From: an uncultured Alphaproteobacteria bacterium
Lineage (GTDB): Bacteria; Pseudomonadota; Alphaproteobacteria; UBA7985; CAJQQZ01
Assembly: GCA_905480445.1 (NCBI GenBank)
Contig: CAJQQJ010000171.1
Span: 1-14,918 of the forward strand
Direction: 5' to 3'
DNA length: 14,918 nucleotides
In this document: positions 1-6,691 of the stretch, piece by piece
Layout: each line of letters opens with the position of its first letter
Numbering within the stretch: position 1 is the stretch's first letter
Notes under the pieces: model-generated
What the model was told of the DNA's origin: nothing
Seen by the model: the letters and a program-made list of their open reading frames with translations, nothing else
Databases searched by the model: none
Made by a program: the position numbers and the translations under genes

Positions 1-116
1 TGCGGTTTGAATTGCGAAAAGCTGTCGAAAAATACAACAAATTCAGGCCTCATCACGCCTTGAAAGGTAAGACACCGATGGAGTACCTTCGAATCAATCA
101 GGCCGATGCCGCATGA
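1..116 (+). CDS. C-terminal end of an IS3/IS481-type transposase (partial)
   Basis: An open frame enters from the left edge (codons in phase with position 3) and ends at the TGA at 114-116. The visible tail includes the segment YNKFRPHHALKGKTPMEYL. The pattern YN..RPH.AL.G.TP.EYL is typical of the end of the DDE integrase-like catalytic domain in IS3 and IS481 family transposases. Only about 37 residues are visible, so the exact family, and whether the element is intact or a remnant, cannot be decided. The element's right inverted repeat should lie within the next few dozen bases, but I could not identify it without the left end. It marks the left border of the accessory region. Confidence 0.8.
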   Translation, partial: RFELRKAVEKYNKFRPHHALKGKTPMEYLRINQADAA

Positions 117-220
117 GTCTCAAAAGACCTGAACCTATACATTGAAGTAAACGGCCTTTTCTTAAGCGCCATCTAGGGGTAACATCGGGTACGAACTCAG
201 TCCCATCGAAGGTCCTCCCC

Positions 221-1081
221 ATGAAGCCAGCACCTAGAAACGCCGCTCCGTCCGATGCAAAAGAGCGCCAGGCCGCCAAACCGGTTGTTTGTTACCCAAT
301 CCCCACTTTCCCGGCTTTCGACGCAGCGCCATATGACGAGATCAAAGGCGACATGACCTTGGTGAGCGAGACGATGGTGGCACCTCGCGATGCTTCCTGT
401 TTTGAGGTTCCGGCTGGCCACTTCTGCCGTATGATTTCCACGGAGGGGCCACAAGTTGGTGACCTCAATCTCTGGAATTTGCATGATCTGGATGAGCGTT
501 TCTTTAGCGGCAAGACCCGAGCGCTGCATGGCACCCACATGGGCGTTGGTGACCGTTTCTGGTCAAGCCTGCCTTACCTGCGCCCCATGGCAACGATTAC
601 CTACGACACCCTCGATTGGTACGGTTTTGACGCGTTCGGTGGTTCAGTCCATGATGTGATTGGCACGCGCTGCGACCCCTACACAAACGTTCTGCTGAAT
701 GACAACGAGTACCACTACTGCTGTCACTCCAACCTAACGCGTGCCCTGGCTAGCCATACAGGCATGGGCCTAACTGAAGCAGAACCCTTGGTCCACGACG
801 TCATGAACCTTTTCATGTGCACAGGCTTCACCCAAGACACCAAGCAGTACTTCATGAAATCCAGCCCCGTTCGCCCTGGTGATTATCTGGAGTTCTTCGC
901 TGAGATAGATCTGCTCGGCGGCCTCTCCGCCTGCCCTGGCGGCGATTGCAGCTCCGGCCACTCCAGCGACGCCGCCAAGTGCTATCCGCTGAAGGTTGAG
1001 ATCTGGAAACCTGCTAAAACGCCTGACGGCTGGGCGCCTGCTAAGGCTAATGCATATTCGCGGGGGCATGGGCTGGATTGA
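221..1081 (+). CDS. DUF1989 / urea carboxylase-associated family protein
   Basis: A 286-residue protein matching the DUF1989 family, annotated as urea carboxylase-associated. No reaction is firmly established for most members. Visible hallmarks are VPAGHFCRM (64-71), GDLNLWNL (80-87), the Cys/His-rich YHYCCHSNL (164-172), and CPGGDCS (238-244), whose paired Cys suggest a metal site. Family members often sit beside amide/urea carboxylases or aminomethyltransferase-like genes, and more generally in nitrogen-compound catabolism. The ATG at 221 is preceded by GAAGG about 8 nt upstream. It stands alone on the plus strand, facing the SRPBCC gene convergently with about 30 bp between stops. Its presence beside an amine-catabolism cluster is suggestive, but co-transcription is impossible across the opposing genes. 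Family confidence is high; function is unknown. Confidence 0.85.
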   Translation: MKPAPRNAAPSDAKERQAAKPVVCYPIPTFPAFDAAPYDEIKGDMTLVSETMVAPRDASCFEVPAGHFCRMISTEGPQVGDLNLWNLHDLDERFFSGKTRALHGTHMGVGDRFWSSLPYLRPMATITYDTLDWYGFDAFGGSVHDVIGTRCDPYTNVLLNDNEYHYCCHSNLTRALASHTGMGLTEAEPLVHDVMNLFMCTGFTQDTKQYFMKSSPVRPGDYLEFFAEIDLLGGLSACPGGDCSSGHSSDAAKCYPLKVEIWKPAKTPDGWAPAKANAYSRGHGLD

Positions 1082-1111
1082 ATTTTTTGATAAACTCTAC
1101 AAATTATTGGC

Positions 1112-1570
1112 TCAAGTCTTCACTTCACAAGCCCCAGCAAAACAAACCTCGAAGACATTGACCCAACCGTTGTTGTAACCGTCACGCATCGCGGCGGCAT
1201 CGTCGCCTAGGGCTTCCCAGTCATAGTGTTTCAGGGTCACTTTGGTTCCCTGGTCTACTGTCTCGAAGTCAACATCCACCAAAGTCGCTTGTTCCACAGG
1301 CTTACCGATATGCCACAGCAAAGAGAGCTTCGTTGATGGCTCGTAAGCACGAACAGAGCCCCAGTTGTGGATAGTACCGTCTGGCCCGGTCTCAGTAATG
1401 GCACCACCCACTTCGGGCACCAACGTTACGGCCTTGGCAGGGTTACCGCCCATAGCAGAAACGGAGTGCTTGTCCTTTGGCCACCAGAGCGAAAAGTCTT
1501 GCGTGAATATTCTGAAAGCCGTCTCTGCGGTACAGGATACAGTGATCGTCTTTACAACTGGTTCAAGCAT
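1112..1570 (-). CDS. SRPBCC / AHSA1 domain protein
   Basis: A 152-residue single-domain protein of the START-like SRPBCC superfamily, Activator of Hsp90 ATPase homologue 1 (AHSA1) type. Its opening strand VKTITVSCTAETAF (6-19), followed by FSLWWPKDKHSV (26-37) and GTKVTLKHYDWE (108-119), is characteristic. This fold binds hydrophobic ligands in a deep pocket; the ligand here is unknown. I chose the ATG at 1570 because GGAGA lies 6 nt upstream of it. The alternative ATG at 1576 is too close to that site, and the longer frame to 1618 lies inside the ArsR gene. The start overlaps the ArsR stop by 8 bases, so the pair is probably translationally coupled. ArsR plus AHSA1 pairs are a common bacterial arrangement, usually with the regulator repressing its own operon. 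Confidence 0.9.
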   Translation of the reverse strand: MLEPVVKTITVSCTAETAFRIFTQDFSLWWPKDKHSVSAMGGNPAKAVTLVPEVGGAITETGPDGTIHNWGSVRAYEPSTKLSLLWHIGKPVEQATLVDVDFETVDQGTKVTLKHYDWEALGDDAAAMRDGYNNGWVNVFEVCFAGACEVKT

Positions 1571-1892
1571 CTTCATTCTCCGTTTGTTTATTTGATTGTT
1601 TGATTGTCTCTGCTGCAAAGGCGCTCAAGGCGTCGCCCCACATCTCATCGAGGTAGTCACGCAAAGGACCGAGCCCTTGGGGCGTGACATGGTAAATTCT
1701 GGTAGTGCCGCGTTTTTGAGCCTTTATCAGGCCTGCCTGTTCCAGCACTTTTAGATGCTGTGACACTGCTGGGCGGCTGACCGGTCTGCCCTCTGCCAGA
1801 ACAGAGACCGCCGAAGGGCTGGTCGATAAGTCTTCAAAGATTGCTCTGCGGGTTGGGTCAGCCAAAGCTGTAAGAATCATTTCGTAAGTCAT
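1563..1892 (-). CDS. ArsR-family winged-helix transcriptional repressor
   Basis: A 109-residue regulator of the ArsR/SmtB fold, SdpR-like subgroup. It opens with the typical ALADPTRRAIFEDL (9-22). The recognition-helix region PVSRPAVSQHLKVLEQAGL spans 37-55 and the beta-wing spans about 58-69. The CxC or DxH metal-sensing pairs of classical ArsR proteins are not evident, so it is unlikely to be a simple metal sensor. It leads a two-gene unit with the downstream SRPBCC gene (8-base overlap). The start at 1892 has no convincing ribosome binding site, and it lies inside a symmetric repeat that is probably its own operator. The transcript may be leaderless; a second in-frame ATG at 1880 is an alternative start but also lacks a Shine-Dalgarno. 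It is probably autoregulated. Confidence 0.92.
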   Translation of the reverse strand: MTYEMILTALADPTRRAIFEDLSTSPSAVSVLAEGRPVSRPAVSQHLKVLEQAGLIKAQKRGTTRIYHVTPQGLGPLRDYLDEMWGDALSAFAAETIKQSNKQTENEDA

Positions 1893-1916
1893 TGCTTACC
1901 GTAAGCGAAAACTTAC
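1884..1916. promoter_or_regulatory. Composite palindromic operator over the arsR start
   Basis: The inner palindrome is GCTTAC-C-GTAAGC (1894-1906), centred on 1900. It is flanked symmetrically by GTAAGT (1884-1889) and ACTTAC (1911-1916), so four GTAAG/CTTAC half-sites form two symmetric pairs around one centre. Equivalent half-sites are 17 bp apart. The array covers the arsR start codon at 1890-1892. This is seen directly; that it is the ArsR autorepression operator is inferred from position and symmetry. Confidence 0.6.
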
Positions 1917-1927
1917 TAATGAGTCAA
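1898..1927 (-). promoter_or_regulatory. Possible arsR promoter
   Basis: On the minus strand a good -35 hexamer TTGACT lies at 1927-1922. An 18-bp gap leads to a weak -10 candidate TACGGT at 1903-1898, inside the palindromic array. Initiation about 7 nt further on would fall at or next to the arsR ATG (1892), which would explain the lack of a ribosome binding site. This is a by-eye match only. Confidence 0.3.
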
Positions 1928-2019
1928 GCGCTATTCAGACGATCATTTATGCAGTGCGCAAATGGAATGTTCAGAATGGCAAAACCTAGAGGGGCCACTG
2001 GACAAACCCGCCCCAACTT

Positions 2020-2583
2020 TCACTCCATTGGGACAGACTCATCCAAGGGTTCTATCCCAAAAATCACTGGTTGCAGGAAATTGCCATTTTCATCGGCATC
2101 GCTGTCAATCCCTATCAGGCCGTAGTTTTTCCTTTGAATTTCCGAAAAACTGGTGAGTTCATAGGAAGATGGCAGGCCATGAGTTTTGGCCTCTTCAGAG
2201 AAACACTGTACATAAACCACAGCTGAGTTTTCATTCCCTGAGAAACGAGGTTTCTTTGCCTTGCAAGCCAAAATGATACCTTTGATCTGAAAGTTGAAGG
2301 TCGGCCTCTCGAGGTAACAGTTCAGGATATCACCTCGTGTTTTAGGATTCGTAAAACATATATCCGAGTAGTCATTGCTGTAGCTCATATAGGCCAGGTC
2401 TATTGTAGTCGTGGCATAGGCATCGTTTACAGCTGCGTCGAATTCCAAAGGATCGGGCACAAACTCAGGCTCAGAAAACGCAGCCATGAGCCCATAGATA
2501 GCGGCCCCGGCTGCTATGACGACGCCAAATTTGACGAACTCAGGCAGTTCCTTCAATCCGTTTTTCTTTGGCTCATTAGGCAC
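2020..2583 (-). CDS. Hypothetical membrane-anchored protein
   Basis: A 187-residue protein I do not recognise. A Lys-rich N-terminus precedes one hydrophobic segment (about residues 18-36), with no obvious signal-peptidase site after it. This suggests a signal-anchor with the C-terminal part (about 37-187) in the periplasm. That part contains several Cys, in DICF, NCYL, LACK and VQCF, which could form disulfides, and an acidic stretch near the end. The start is GTG at 2583, supported by GGAGG 9 nt upstream. It lies about 80 bp downstream of Rieske oxygenase 1 on the same strand and could be the last gene of that transcript, but nothing in it points to a catabolic role. Confidence is good that it is a gene; function unknown. 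Confidence 0.65.
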   Translation of the reverse strand: MPNEPKKNGLKELPEFVKFGVVIAAGAAIYGLMAAFSEPEFVPDPLEFDAAVNDAYATTTIDLAYMSYSNDYSDICFTNPKTRGDILNCYLERPTFNFQIKGIILACKAKKPRFSGNENSAVVYVQCFSEEAKTHGLPSSYELTSFSEIQRKNYGLIGIDSDADENGNFLQPVIFGIEPLDESVPME

Positions 2584-2664
2584 TTAGTCAATCCTCCGCT
2601 GTGTCATCGGCTCGAGAGTCACGGCGAGATCTATCCCTTCGCGATTCCGGTACAAAACCTAAAT

Positions 2665-3831
2665 TTATTTCCCGAGTTCCGCTTTCACCCAGGTGTGAAA
2701 ATCTCTCACGTGATATTCTTCCGGCATCAGCACACCGCCCTCGAATGGCGCAGAATGAAGGCCTAGCTGGCTGATTTCACAAGCTTTTGAATCCTGTTCA
2801 ACCACCATAATCGCGAAATCGACCACATTCTTAATGTCGTAACTCGGATCGTCCAAAGTCTCCTGAGGGAAGAGCCATTCCATTTGCAGCTCCATCTTTT
2901 CTGGGCCAAGTGGCAGCAAGCGCACAATCCGCGCATGGTCCGGATAGGCTCCGATAAACATAGAGGGGTAAGTGGTGGCATAGGTCTGACCCCGCGCTAG
3001 ATCATCCTCAGTCAGTTCTTTTATGACATGCCCCTGTGCCGAACCATCGTGAGACCAAGTCTCGCCGCCATCACGCAAACCACCGCGATACTTTGGATCT
3101 TCACTGCCCTCGTGATCGACCCAATCAGGCAGGTCTTTTGGGTTAACGATCCGGCGGCCATAGAGTGGGACCAGCTCGGTCAGTTCAGGATGGACAGATG
3201 GGCAATGGAGACATTCATTGAAGTTCTCCCAAAAGGACTTCCAATTACAAGCCACCTCCGCCCGCCAGGTATGGGCCACAACCATGGTTTCCATAGGGAA
3301 ATTGGCCAGGTTCTCAGAAGAACGATGAAAGAGTGCGTCTGGATCGGGCTCAGCAGTTGGATCTAGGTTGATAAAAACACATCCACGCCACTCAACCAAA
3401 GCGACAGGAAAGAGGCCATAATCGGCCTTATCAAAACCTGCTGGTTCCTCGAAAGAAGAGACCTTAACGAGACGACCGTCGTCGGCTGCAAAGGACCACT
3501 GATGATAAGGACAAACCAATAAGGCCGAGCCAAGCTTGCCTTCCTTCTCAGTACAAAGCACGGAACCACGATGGCGACAGGTGTTGTAGAAAGCCTTAAG
3601 CGCGCCTTCACGGTCACGCAGTACCACCACGTTCTGATTGCCAACAGTGATCGTCTTGTAAGCCAGCCGTTCGTCCAGTGTGTCGCTACGACAAACATAG
3701 TTCCAGGATTTGGACCAGATTGCTTTCAGCTCACGCTCATGCTGTGCTGGATCATAATACCAAGAAGCAGGCAGCGACGGCACGGCTTCTTTCATGGCGA
3801 AATATTCAATCTCGTCCGTTTTATCCAGCAT
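2665..3831 (-). CDS. Rieske non-heme iron oxygenase, alpha subunit (quaternary-amine type), copy 1
   Basis: A 388-residue terminal oxygenase. The Rieske [2Fe-2S] ligands are C85-x-H87 (TCRHRG) and C107-x2-H110 (CPYHQW). The mononuclear iron ligands are H209 and H214 (ECLHCPSVH) with D347 (VEQDSK). E206 occupies the bridging position that is Asp in most ring-hydroxylating oxygenases; Glu there is known from the carnitine oxygenase CntA and related betaine oxygenases. Likely action is O2-dependent N-demethylation or C-hydroxylation of a quaternary ammonium compound, with glycine-betaine demethylase (GbcA-like) one option. I chose the ATG at 3831 because AGAGGAG lies 6 nt upstream; an ATG at 3864 has a poorer context. 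It lies 92 bp downstream of the GlxA-type regulator on the same strand. No partner reductase is visible in the window. Substrate is uncertain. Confidence 0.9.
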   Translation of the reverse strand: MLDKTDEIEYFAMKEAVPSLPASWYYDPAQHERELKAIWSKSWNYVCRSDTLDERLAYKTITVGNQNVVVLRDREGALKAFYNTCRHRGSVLCTEKEGKLGSALLVCPYHQWSFAADDGRLVKVSSFEEPAGFDKADYGLFPVALVEWRGCVFINLDPTAEPDPDALFHRSSENLANFPMETMVVAHTWRAEVACNWKSFWENFNECLHCPSVHPELTELVPLYGRRIVNPKDLPDWVDHEGSEDPKYRGGLRDGGETWSHDGSAQGHVIKELTEDDLARGQTYATTYPSMFIGAYPDHARIVRLLPLGPEKMELQMEWLFPQETLDDPSYDIKNVVDFAIMVVEQDSKACEISQLGLHSAPFEGGVLMPEEYHVRDFHTWVKAELGK

Positions 3832-3871
3832 CGTGGGCTCCTCTTCGCTGGTTTGCGGGCACATCCTTGAG

Positions 3872-3891
3872 CTTAAGTCGATTTCTTAAGT
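3872..3891. repeat. Tandem CTTAAGT repeat upstream of Rieske oxygenase 1
   Basis: CTTAAGT occurs at 3872-3878 and again at 3885-3891, a 13-bp period, in the 92-bp gap between the regulator stop and the Rieske start. Each core CTTAAG is itself palindromic. It may be a regulator-binding site for a separate promoter of the oxygenase; the only support is position and repetition. Confidence 0.3.
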
Positions 3892-3923
3892 TTGAAAAGA
3901 GGCATAACGGTGGGAAGTTTGAT

Positions 3924-4961
3924 CTAAACACCAACGTGAGACGGAAAAGATCTAAACTGGAAAGGCACACGGCCTTCGATCCTGTCCTGACTAGGTGGCA
4001 GCCCGAAGCGTTGCTTGTAAGCGCGGGTGAACTGCACCGACGAACCAAAACCGCAAGCAACTGCAACATCGGTGATCAACATTTCCGTCTGGGTAATCAA
4101 TCCCCTCGCTCGATCAAGGCGCACATCGACGTAATAACGCACAGGCGAAACACCGGTGTAACGTTGGAAAAGCCGCTCAAGCTGGCGCTGTGACAGATCC
4201 AAAGATTTGGCGACGTCCGGCAATCGTATCGGCTGTTCTAAGTTTCGCTCCATAATTAGAATAGCTTCGCGAAGACGTTCCGGCACAGCGTAGCCAACAG
4301 GTTCGTGGGTTGCTGGCAATTGACCTTCATCGCCTGAGCGCAAGACACTGTGAAAGATGTAACGCCCTGCTGCATTAGCGAGGTCAATCCCTTGCTGCAG
4401 ACGTATGATTTCCAGCGCCATATCTGTTGCCGCAATACCGCCGCAGCAGGTCAACCGATCTCGGTCGATAACAAACAGGGCATCATCCATGATCGTCTCC
4501 GGAAAAAGCTCGCGAAAAGCGGCTATATGTTCATAGTGTGTCGCGGCGCGGTAACCTTCCAGTAATCCTGCATAGGCCAACACGAAGGCTCCGGTATCCA
4601 GCCCGCACAGCGTCGCCCCCATTCTGGCTTGGCGCCGCAACCACCCCTGCAGTTCAGGTGATTGAAAATCCTCTGGGTTCCAGGATGCGTTCACAACAAC
4701 GAAATCATAAACTGTATCATCGCTCTGAAAATCCTTCGCTCCTCCGATTGACAGACCGTTGGAGGCAACGACTAACCCCGGCTCTAAAGCGAACAAGGGC
4801 CAGGAATAAATGGCATGCCCTCTCAAATAGTTTGCCGCGCGAAAGGGATCGACAAAAGCATGGAAAGCCATCGAGTTGAATCCTGGAAGCAACAGCATGG
4901 CAATTCGACAACCTCCCTCTCCTGGGATTGTTGCGACCTTCTGGGCAGGTCTCGAGATCAT
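3924..4961 (-). CDS. GlxA-type AraC-family regulator (DJ-1/PfpI-like domain plus HTH)
   Basis: A 345-residue activator-type regulator. Its N-terminal class-I amidotransferase-like domain spans about 19-200, with CGLDTGAFVLAYAGLLEGY at 119-137. An AraC/XylS double helix-turn-helix spans about 225-325 (LDLSQRQLERLFQRYTGVSP, then VACGFGSSVQFTRAYKQRFG). The nucleophile position holds Asp (LDTG) rather than Cys, as is common in this family, so the domain is a ligand sensor and not an enzyme. GbdR (glycine betaine), CdhR (carnitine) and SouR (sarcosine) share this architecture, which fits the neighbouring catabolic genes. I place the start at ATG 4961, one base after the NicO stop (TAAGATG), without its own good Shine-Dalgarno. 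Translation may therefore be coupled to NicO. An upstream ATG at 4994 would overlap NicO by about 30 bases. Confidence 0.88.
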   Translation of the reverse strand: MISRPAQKVATIPGEGGCRIAMLLLPGFNSMAFHAFVDPFRAANYLRGHAIYSWPLFALEPGLVVASNGLSIGGAKDFQSDDTVYDFVVVNASWNPEDFQSPELQGWLRRQARMGATLCGLDTGAFVLAYAGLLEGYRAATHYEHIAAFRELFPETIMDDALFVIDRDRLTCCGGIAATDMALEIIRLQQGIDLANAAGRYIFHSVLRSGDEGQLPATHEPVGYAVPERLREAILIMERNLEQPIRLPDVAKSLDLSQRQLERLFQRYTGVSPVRYYVDVRLDRARGLITQTEMLITDVAVACGFGSSVQFTRAYKQRFGLPPSQDRIEGRVPFQFRSFPSHVGV

Positions 4962-4962
4962 C

Positions 4963-5919
4963 TTATGAGATGCCAAGCGCAGATCTAGTAGCAAAGGTCC
5001 CCATTAACAAGATCCAGCCAATAGACACCAACAGCAATCCACCAACCACTGAAATGGCTGGCGACAACCAGGACCAGGCAGAGGAAAAGCGATGATCAAT
5101 CCAGCGCGACGCGATACTACGACTCCAAATAGTTAACAGAGCCAATGATGTGATCGCTATAGCCGTCCCAAGGGACATAGCGAAAACCGCAACGGCACCA
5201 ACAAGAGCCAAACCCAGTGATTTTGCCAACACCAAGACCAAAACAGCACCTGTGCATGGCCGCAGTCCAATGGAAAGGACAATGCCCATTGATGCCTTGA
5301 GGCTGGTGCCTTGAGCTAGTTGCTCTGGCCCAACACCGTGGTTATGTCCACAGTCAGGGCCATGTTGATGGCCATATTCACAAGCATCTTTTCCCTTTGC
5401 CGACATGAAAGATTTGACTGCGCGCCAAATCAGCCACAGTCCCATCAGTGCAACCAAGATGTAAGACAGGCGTTCCGACCACAAGAGCGTTGATCTGGTT
5501 TCTGTCGCGACGAAACCAGCCACAAAGAGGAGACCATAAACCAGAACAATAGCGACAATGCCCTGGCAAAGTGCAGCTATGACCGAAAGGGTCATTCCCC
5601 GTTTCACTTCTTGAGGATTGGCCAACAAAAAAGTCGTCATAATGACCTTACCGTGCCCCGGACCTACCGCGTGAAAAAAACCATAAAGGAAAGACGCAGT
5701 GATAAGAGCCCAAGCCGCGGAAATGCCGAAACCACCAGACAGAGCTTCCAGTGAACCAGAAATTGACCGCTGCCAGTCTTTCTGCTGGCCGTAAATCCAC
5801 ACTGTCAAATCCATCCACATGCTTGATTTCGCGGCGAATGAAACAACTAAAAGGGGGACCGCAAGAATTAGCAAAACCACGGCCGCAAGTGTAAGCCCGC
5901 CACGAAGACTTATGGGCAT
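4963..5919 (-). CDS. NicO/RcnA-like nickel/cobalt transporter
   Basis: A 318-residue multipass inner-membrane protein of the NicO superfamily, which moves Ni2+/Co2+ and possibly other divalent metals. After an N-terminal hydrophobic segment (about 9-28) come the signature HAVGPGHGK (83-91), a cytosolic or loop His/Cys cluster CEYGHQHGPDCGHNHG (180-195), and GLRPCTGAVLVL (218-229). About six or seven membrane segments are visible. The start at 5919 has GGAG 5 nt upstream and overlaps the DUF1007 stop by 10 bases; DUF1007-NicO pairs are widespread. Export versus import cannot be told from sequence. The unusual point is the regulator gene abutting its 3' end, which links metal transport to the betaine-type regulator's transcript. 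Confidence 0.9.
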   Translation of the reverse strand: MPISLRGGLTLAAVVLLILAVPLLVVSFAAKSSMWMDLTVWIYGQQKDWQRSISGSLEALSGGFGISAAWALITASFLYGFFHAVGPGHGKVIMTTFLLANPQEVKRGMTLSVIAALCQGIVAIVLVYGLLFVAGFVATETRSTLLWSERLSYILVALMGLWLIWRAVKSFMSAKGKDACEYGHQHGPDCGHNHGVGPEQLAQGTSLKASMGIVLSIGLRPCTGAVLVLVLAKSLGLALVGAVAVFAMSLGTAIAITSLALLTIWSRSIASRWIDHRFSSAWSWLSPAISVVGGLLLVSIGWILLMGTFATRSALGIS

Positions 5920-6557
5920 GATATCTCCACACGCTCAGCGAAGAAGGCCCCTAATCCATCCTCTGCGGCCTCACCACGGTCAAGGGATTGAGCGTAGGCT
6001 ACTTGAGCCTCATCGGGATTTGGTTTCTTAAGGTCAGCCACACAGCCATCAGGAGCATGTTCCAGTGAAACTGCAGGGCCGTCTTGGCTGTGCAATATCT
6101 CGATGTAATAGAGAGGGTCGTAGGCTGAATAAGTCAGCTTGCTACCTTGTAAATCCAATGGTTCCGACAATATCAATTCGAAAAAGAAGTTAAATCGTAT
6201 GCCATCCAACGCGCCTTTCATTGGAACCGCTTTTTCGATTGTAACATCGCCAACGGGTTCGAAAGTCGTAAGATAAGAGAATTCCCTCAGATTACCGACG
6301 ATTGTAGCGGCCAGTTCATTGAGTGAGGCTTCAGACACACTGCCTTCGGCGTCCCGCTCCATGCCTTCCATTGTAAAGGCAGTGGAATACTCATCGAGAA
6401 GCCAATCCATTTTTATCTTCTCTAAACGCCCTCGTTCATCAAAAACCAGGGCCGTTTTTATATCAATCCATTCATGAGGGTGTGCCTGAGCGGGCTTGTC
6501 AGAAACCTCAAAGCTCACAACAAAAATCAAGATCAACAACCGGCGAAAATAGATCAT
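5910..6557 (-). CDS. DUF1007 family secreted/periplasmic protein
   Basis: A 215-residue protein with a signal peptide: basic MIYFRR, a hydrophobic core, then predicted cleavage after PAQA (residue 25). The mature protein would start HPHEWID, a His-rich N-terminus suited to metal binding and typical of DUF1007. The family signature YDPLYYIEI is at 146-154. DUF1007 proteins are nearly always next to, or fused with, NicO-type nickel/cobalt transporters and are thought to be periplasmic accessories; the exact role is not established. The ATG at 6557 is preceded by GGAAGGG about 5 nt upstream. It is the first gene of the minus-strand run, and its stop overlaps the NicO start by 10 bases. Confidence 0.88.
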   Translation of the reverse strand: MIYFRRLLILIFVVSFEVSDKPAQAHPHEWIDIKTALVFDERGRLEKIKMDWLLDEYSTAFTMEGMERDAEGSVSEASLNELAATIVGNLREFSYLTTFEPVGDVTIEKAVPMKGALDGIRFNFFFELILSEPLDLQGSKLTYSAYDPLYYIEILHSQDGPAVSLEHAPDGCVADLKKPNPDEAQVAYAQSLDRGEAAEDGLGAFFAERVEISCP

Positions 6558-6601
6558 GTAGCCCTTCCAACTCTATGTCCTTTTAGATTCGCATTCCAAA
6601 T

Positions 6602-6623
6602 AGGCGAAAAATAAGGCGAAAAA
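6602..6623. repeat. Direct repeat AGGCGAAAAA in the divergent intergenic region
   Basis: AGGCGAAAAA occurs at 6602-6611 and 6614-6623 (12-bp period), between the divergent DUF1007 and Rieske oxygenase 2 genes. Tandem half-sites in a divergent promoter region are a plausible binding site for the nearby AraC-family regulator. AraC-family half-sites are often spaced by about two helical turns, so this one-turn spacing is not a textbook fit. Confidence 0.35.
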
Positions 6624-6636
6624 CGTTAAGCCATTT

Positions 6637-6664
6637 TTGGCAATCCTGTTAGTGCTTGTAAATT
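6637..6664 (+). promoter_or_regulatory. Possible promoter of the Rieske 2-SDR-BKACE operon
   Basis: TTGGCA (6637-6642) is followed after 16 bp by TAAATT (6659-6664), 27 bp before the oxygenase ATG at 6692. The hexamers match the sigma-70 consensus moderately. The AGGCGAAAAA repeats end 14 bp upstream of the -35, a suitable position for an activator. By-eye prediction. Confidence 0.35.
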
Positions 6665-6691
6665 AGTTTCACTTGTTGCCGGGATGTTCTG

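Noticed and set aside
122..160. AAAAGACC / GGCCTTTT inverted repeat after the transposase end, as a terminator or the insertion sequence's terminal repeat
   Set aside because: Short, with one mismatch and a 23-base loop. Without the left end of the element there is nothing to compare it with.
3028..3698. Plus- and minus-strand open frames of about 110 codons within Rieske oxygenase 1
   Set aside because: They lie inside a gene with intact Rieske and iron motifs, have no ribosome binding site or recognisable domain, and read as low-quality shadow translations.
3678..4193. A 171-codon plus-strand frame spanning the regulator-Rieske gap
   Set aside because: It mostly overlaps the HTH domain of the regulator and the start of the Rieske gene in antisense, and has no convincing ribosome binding site or domain.
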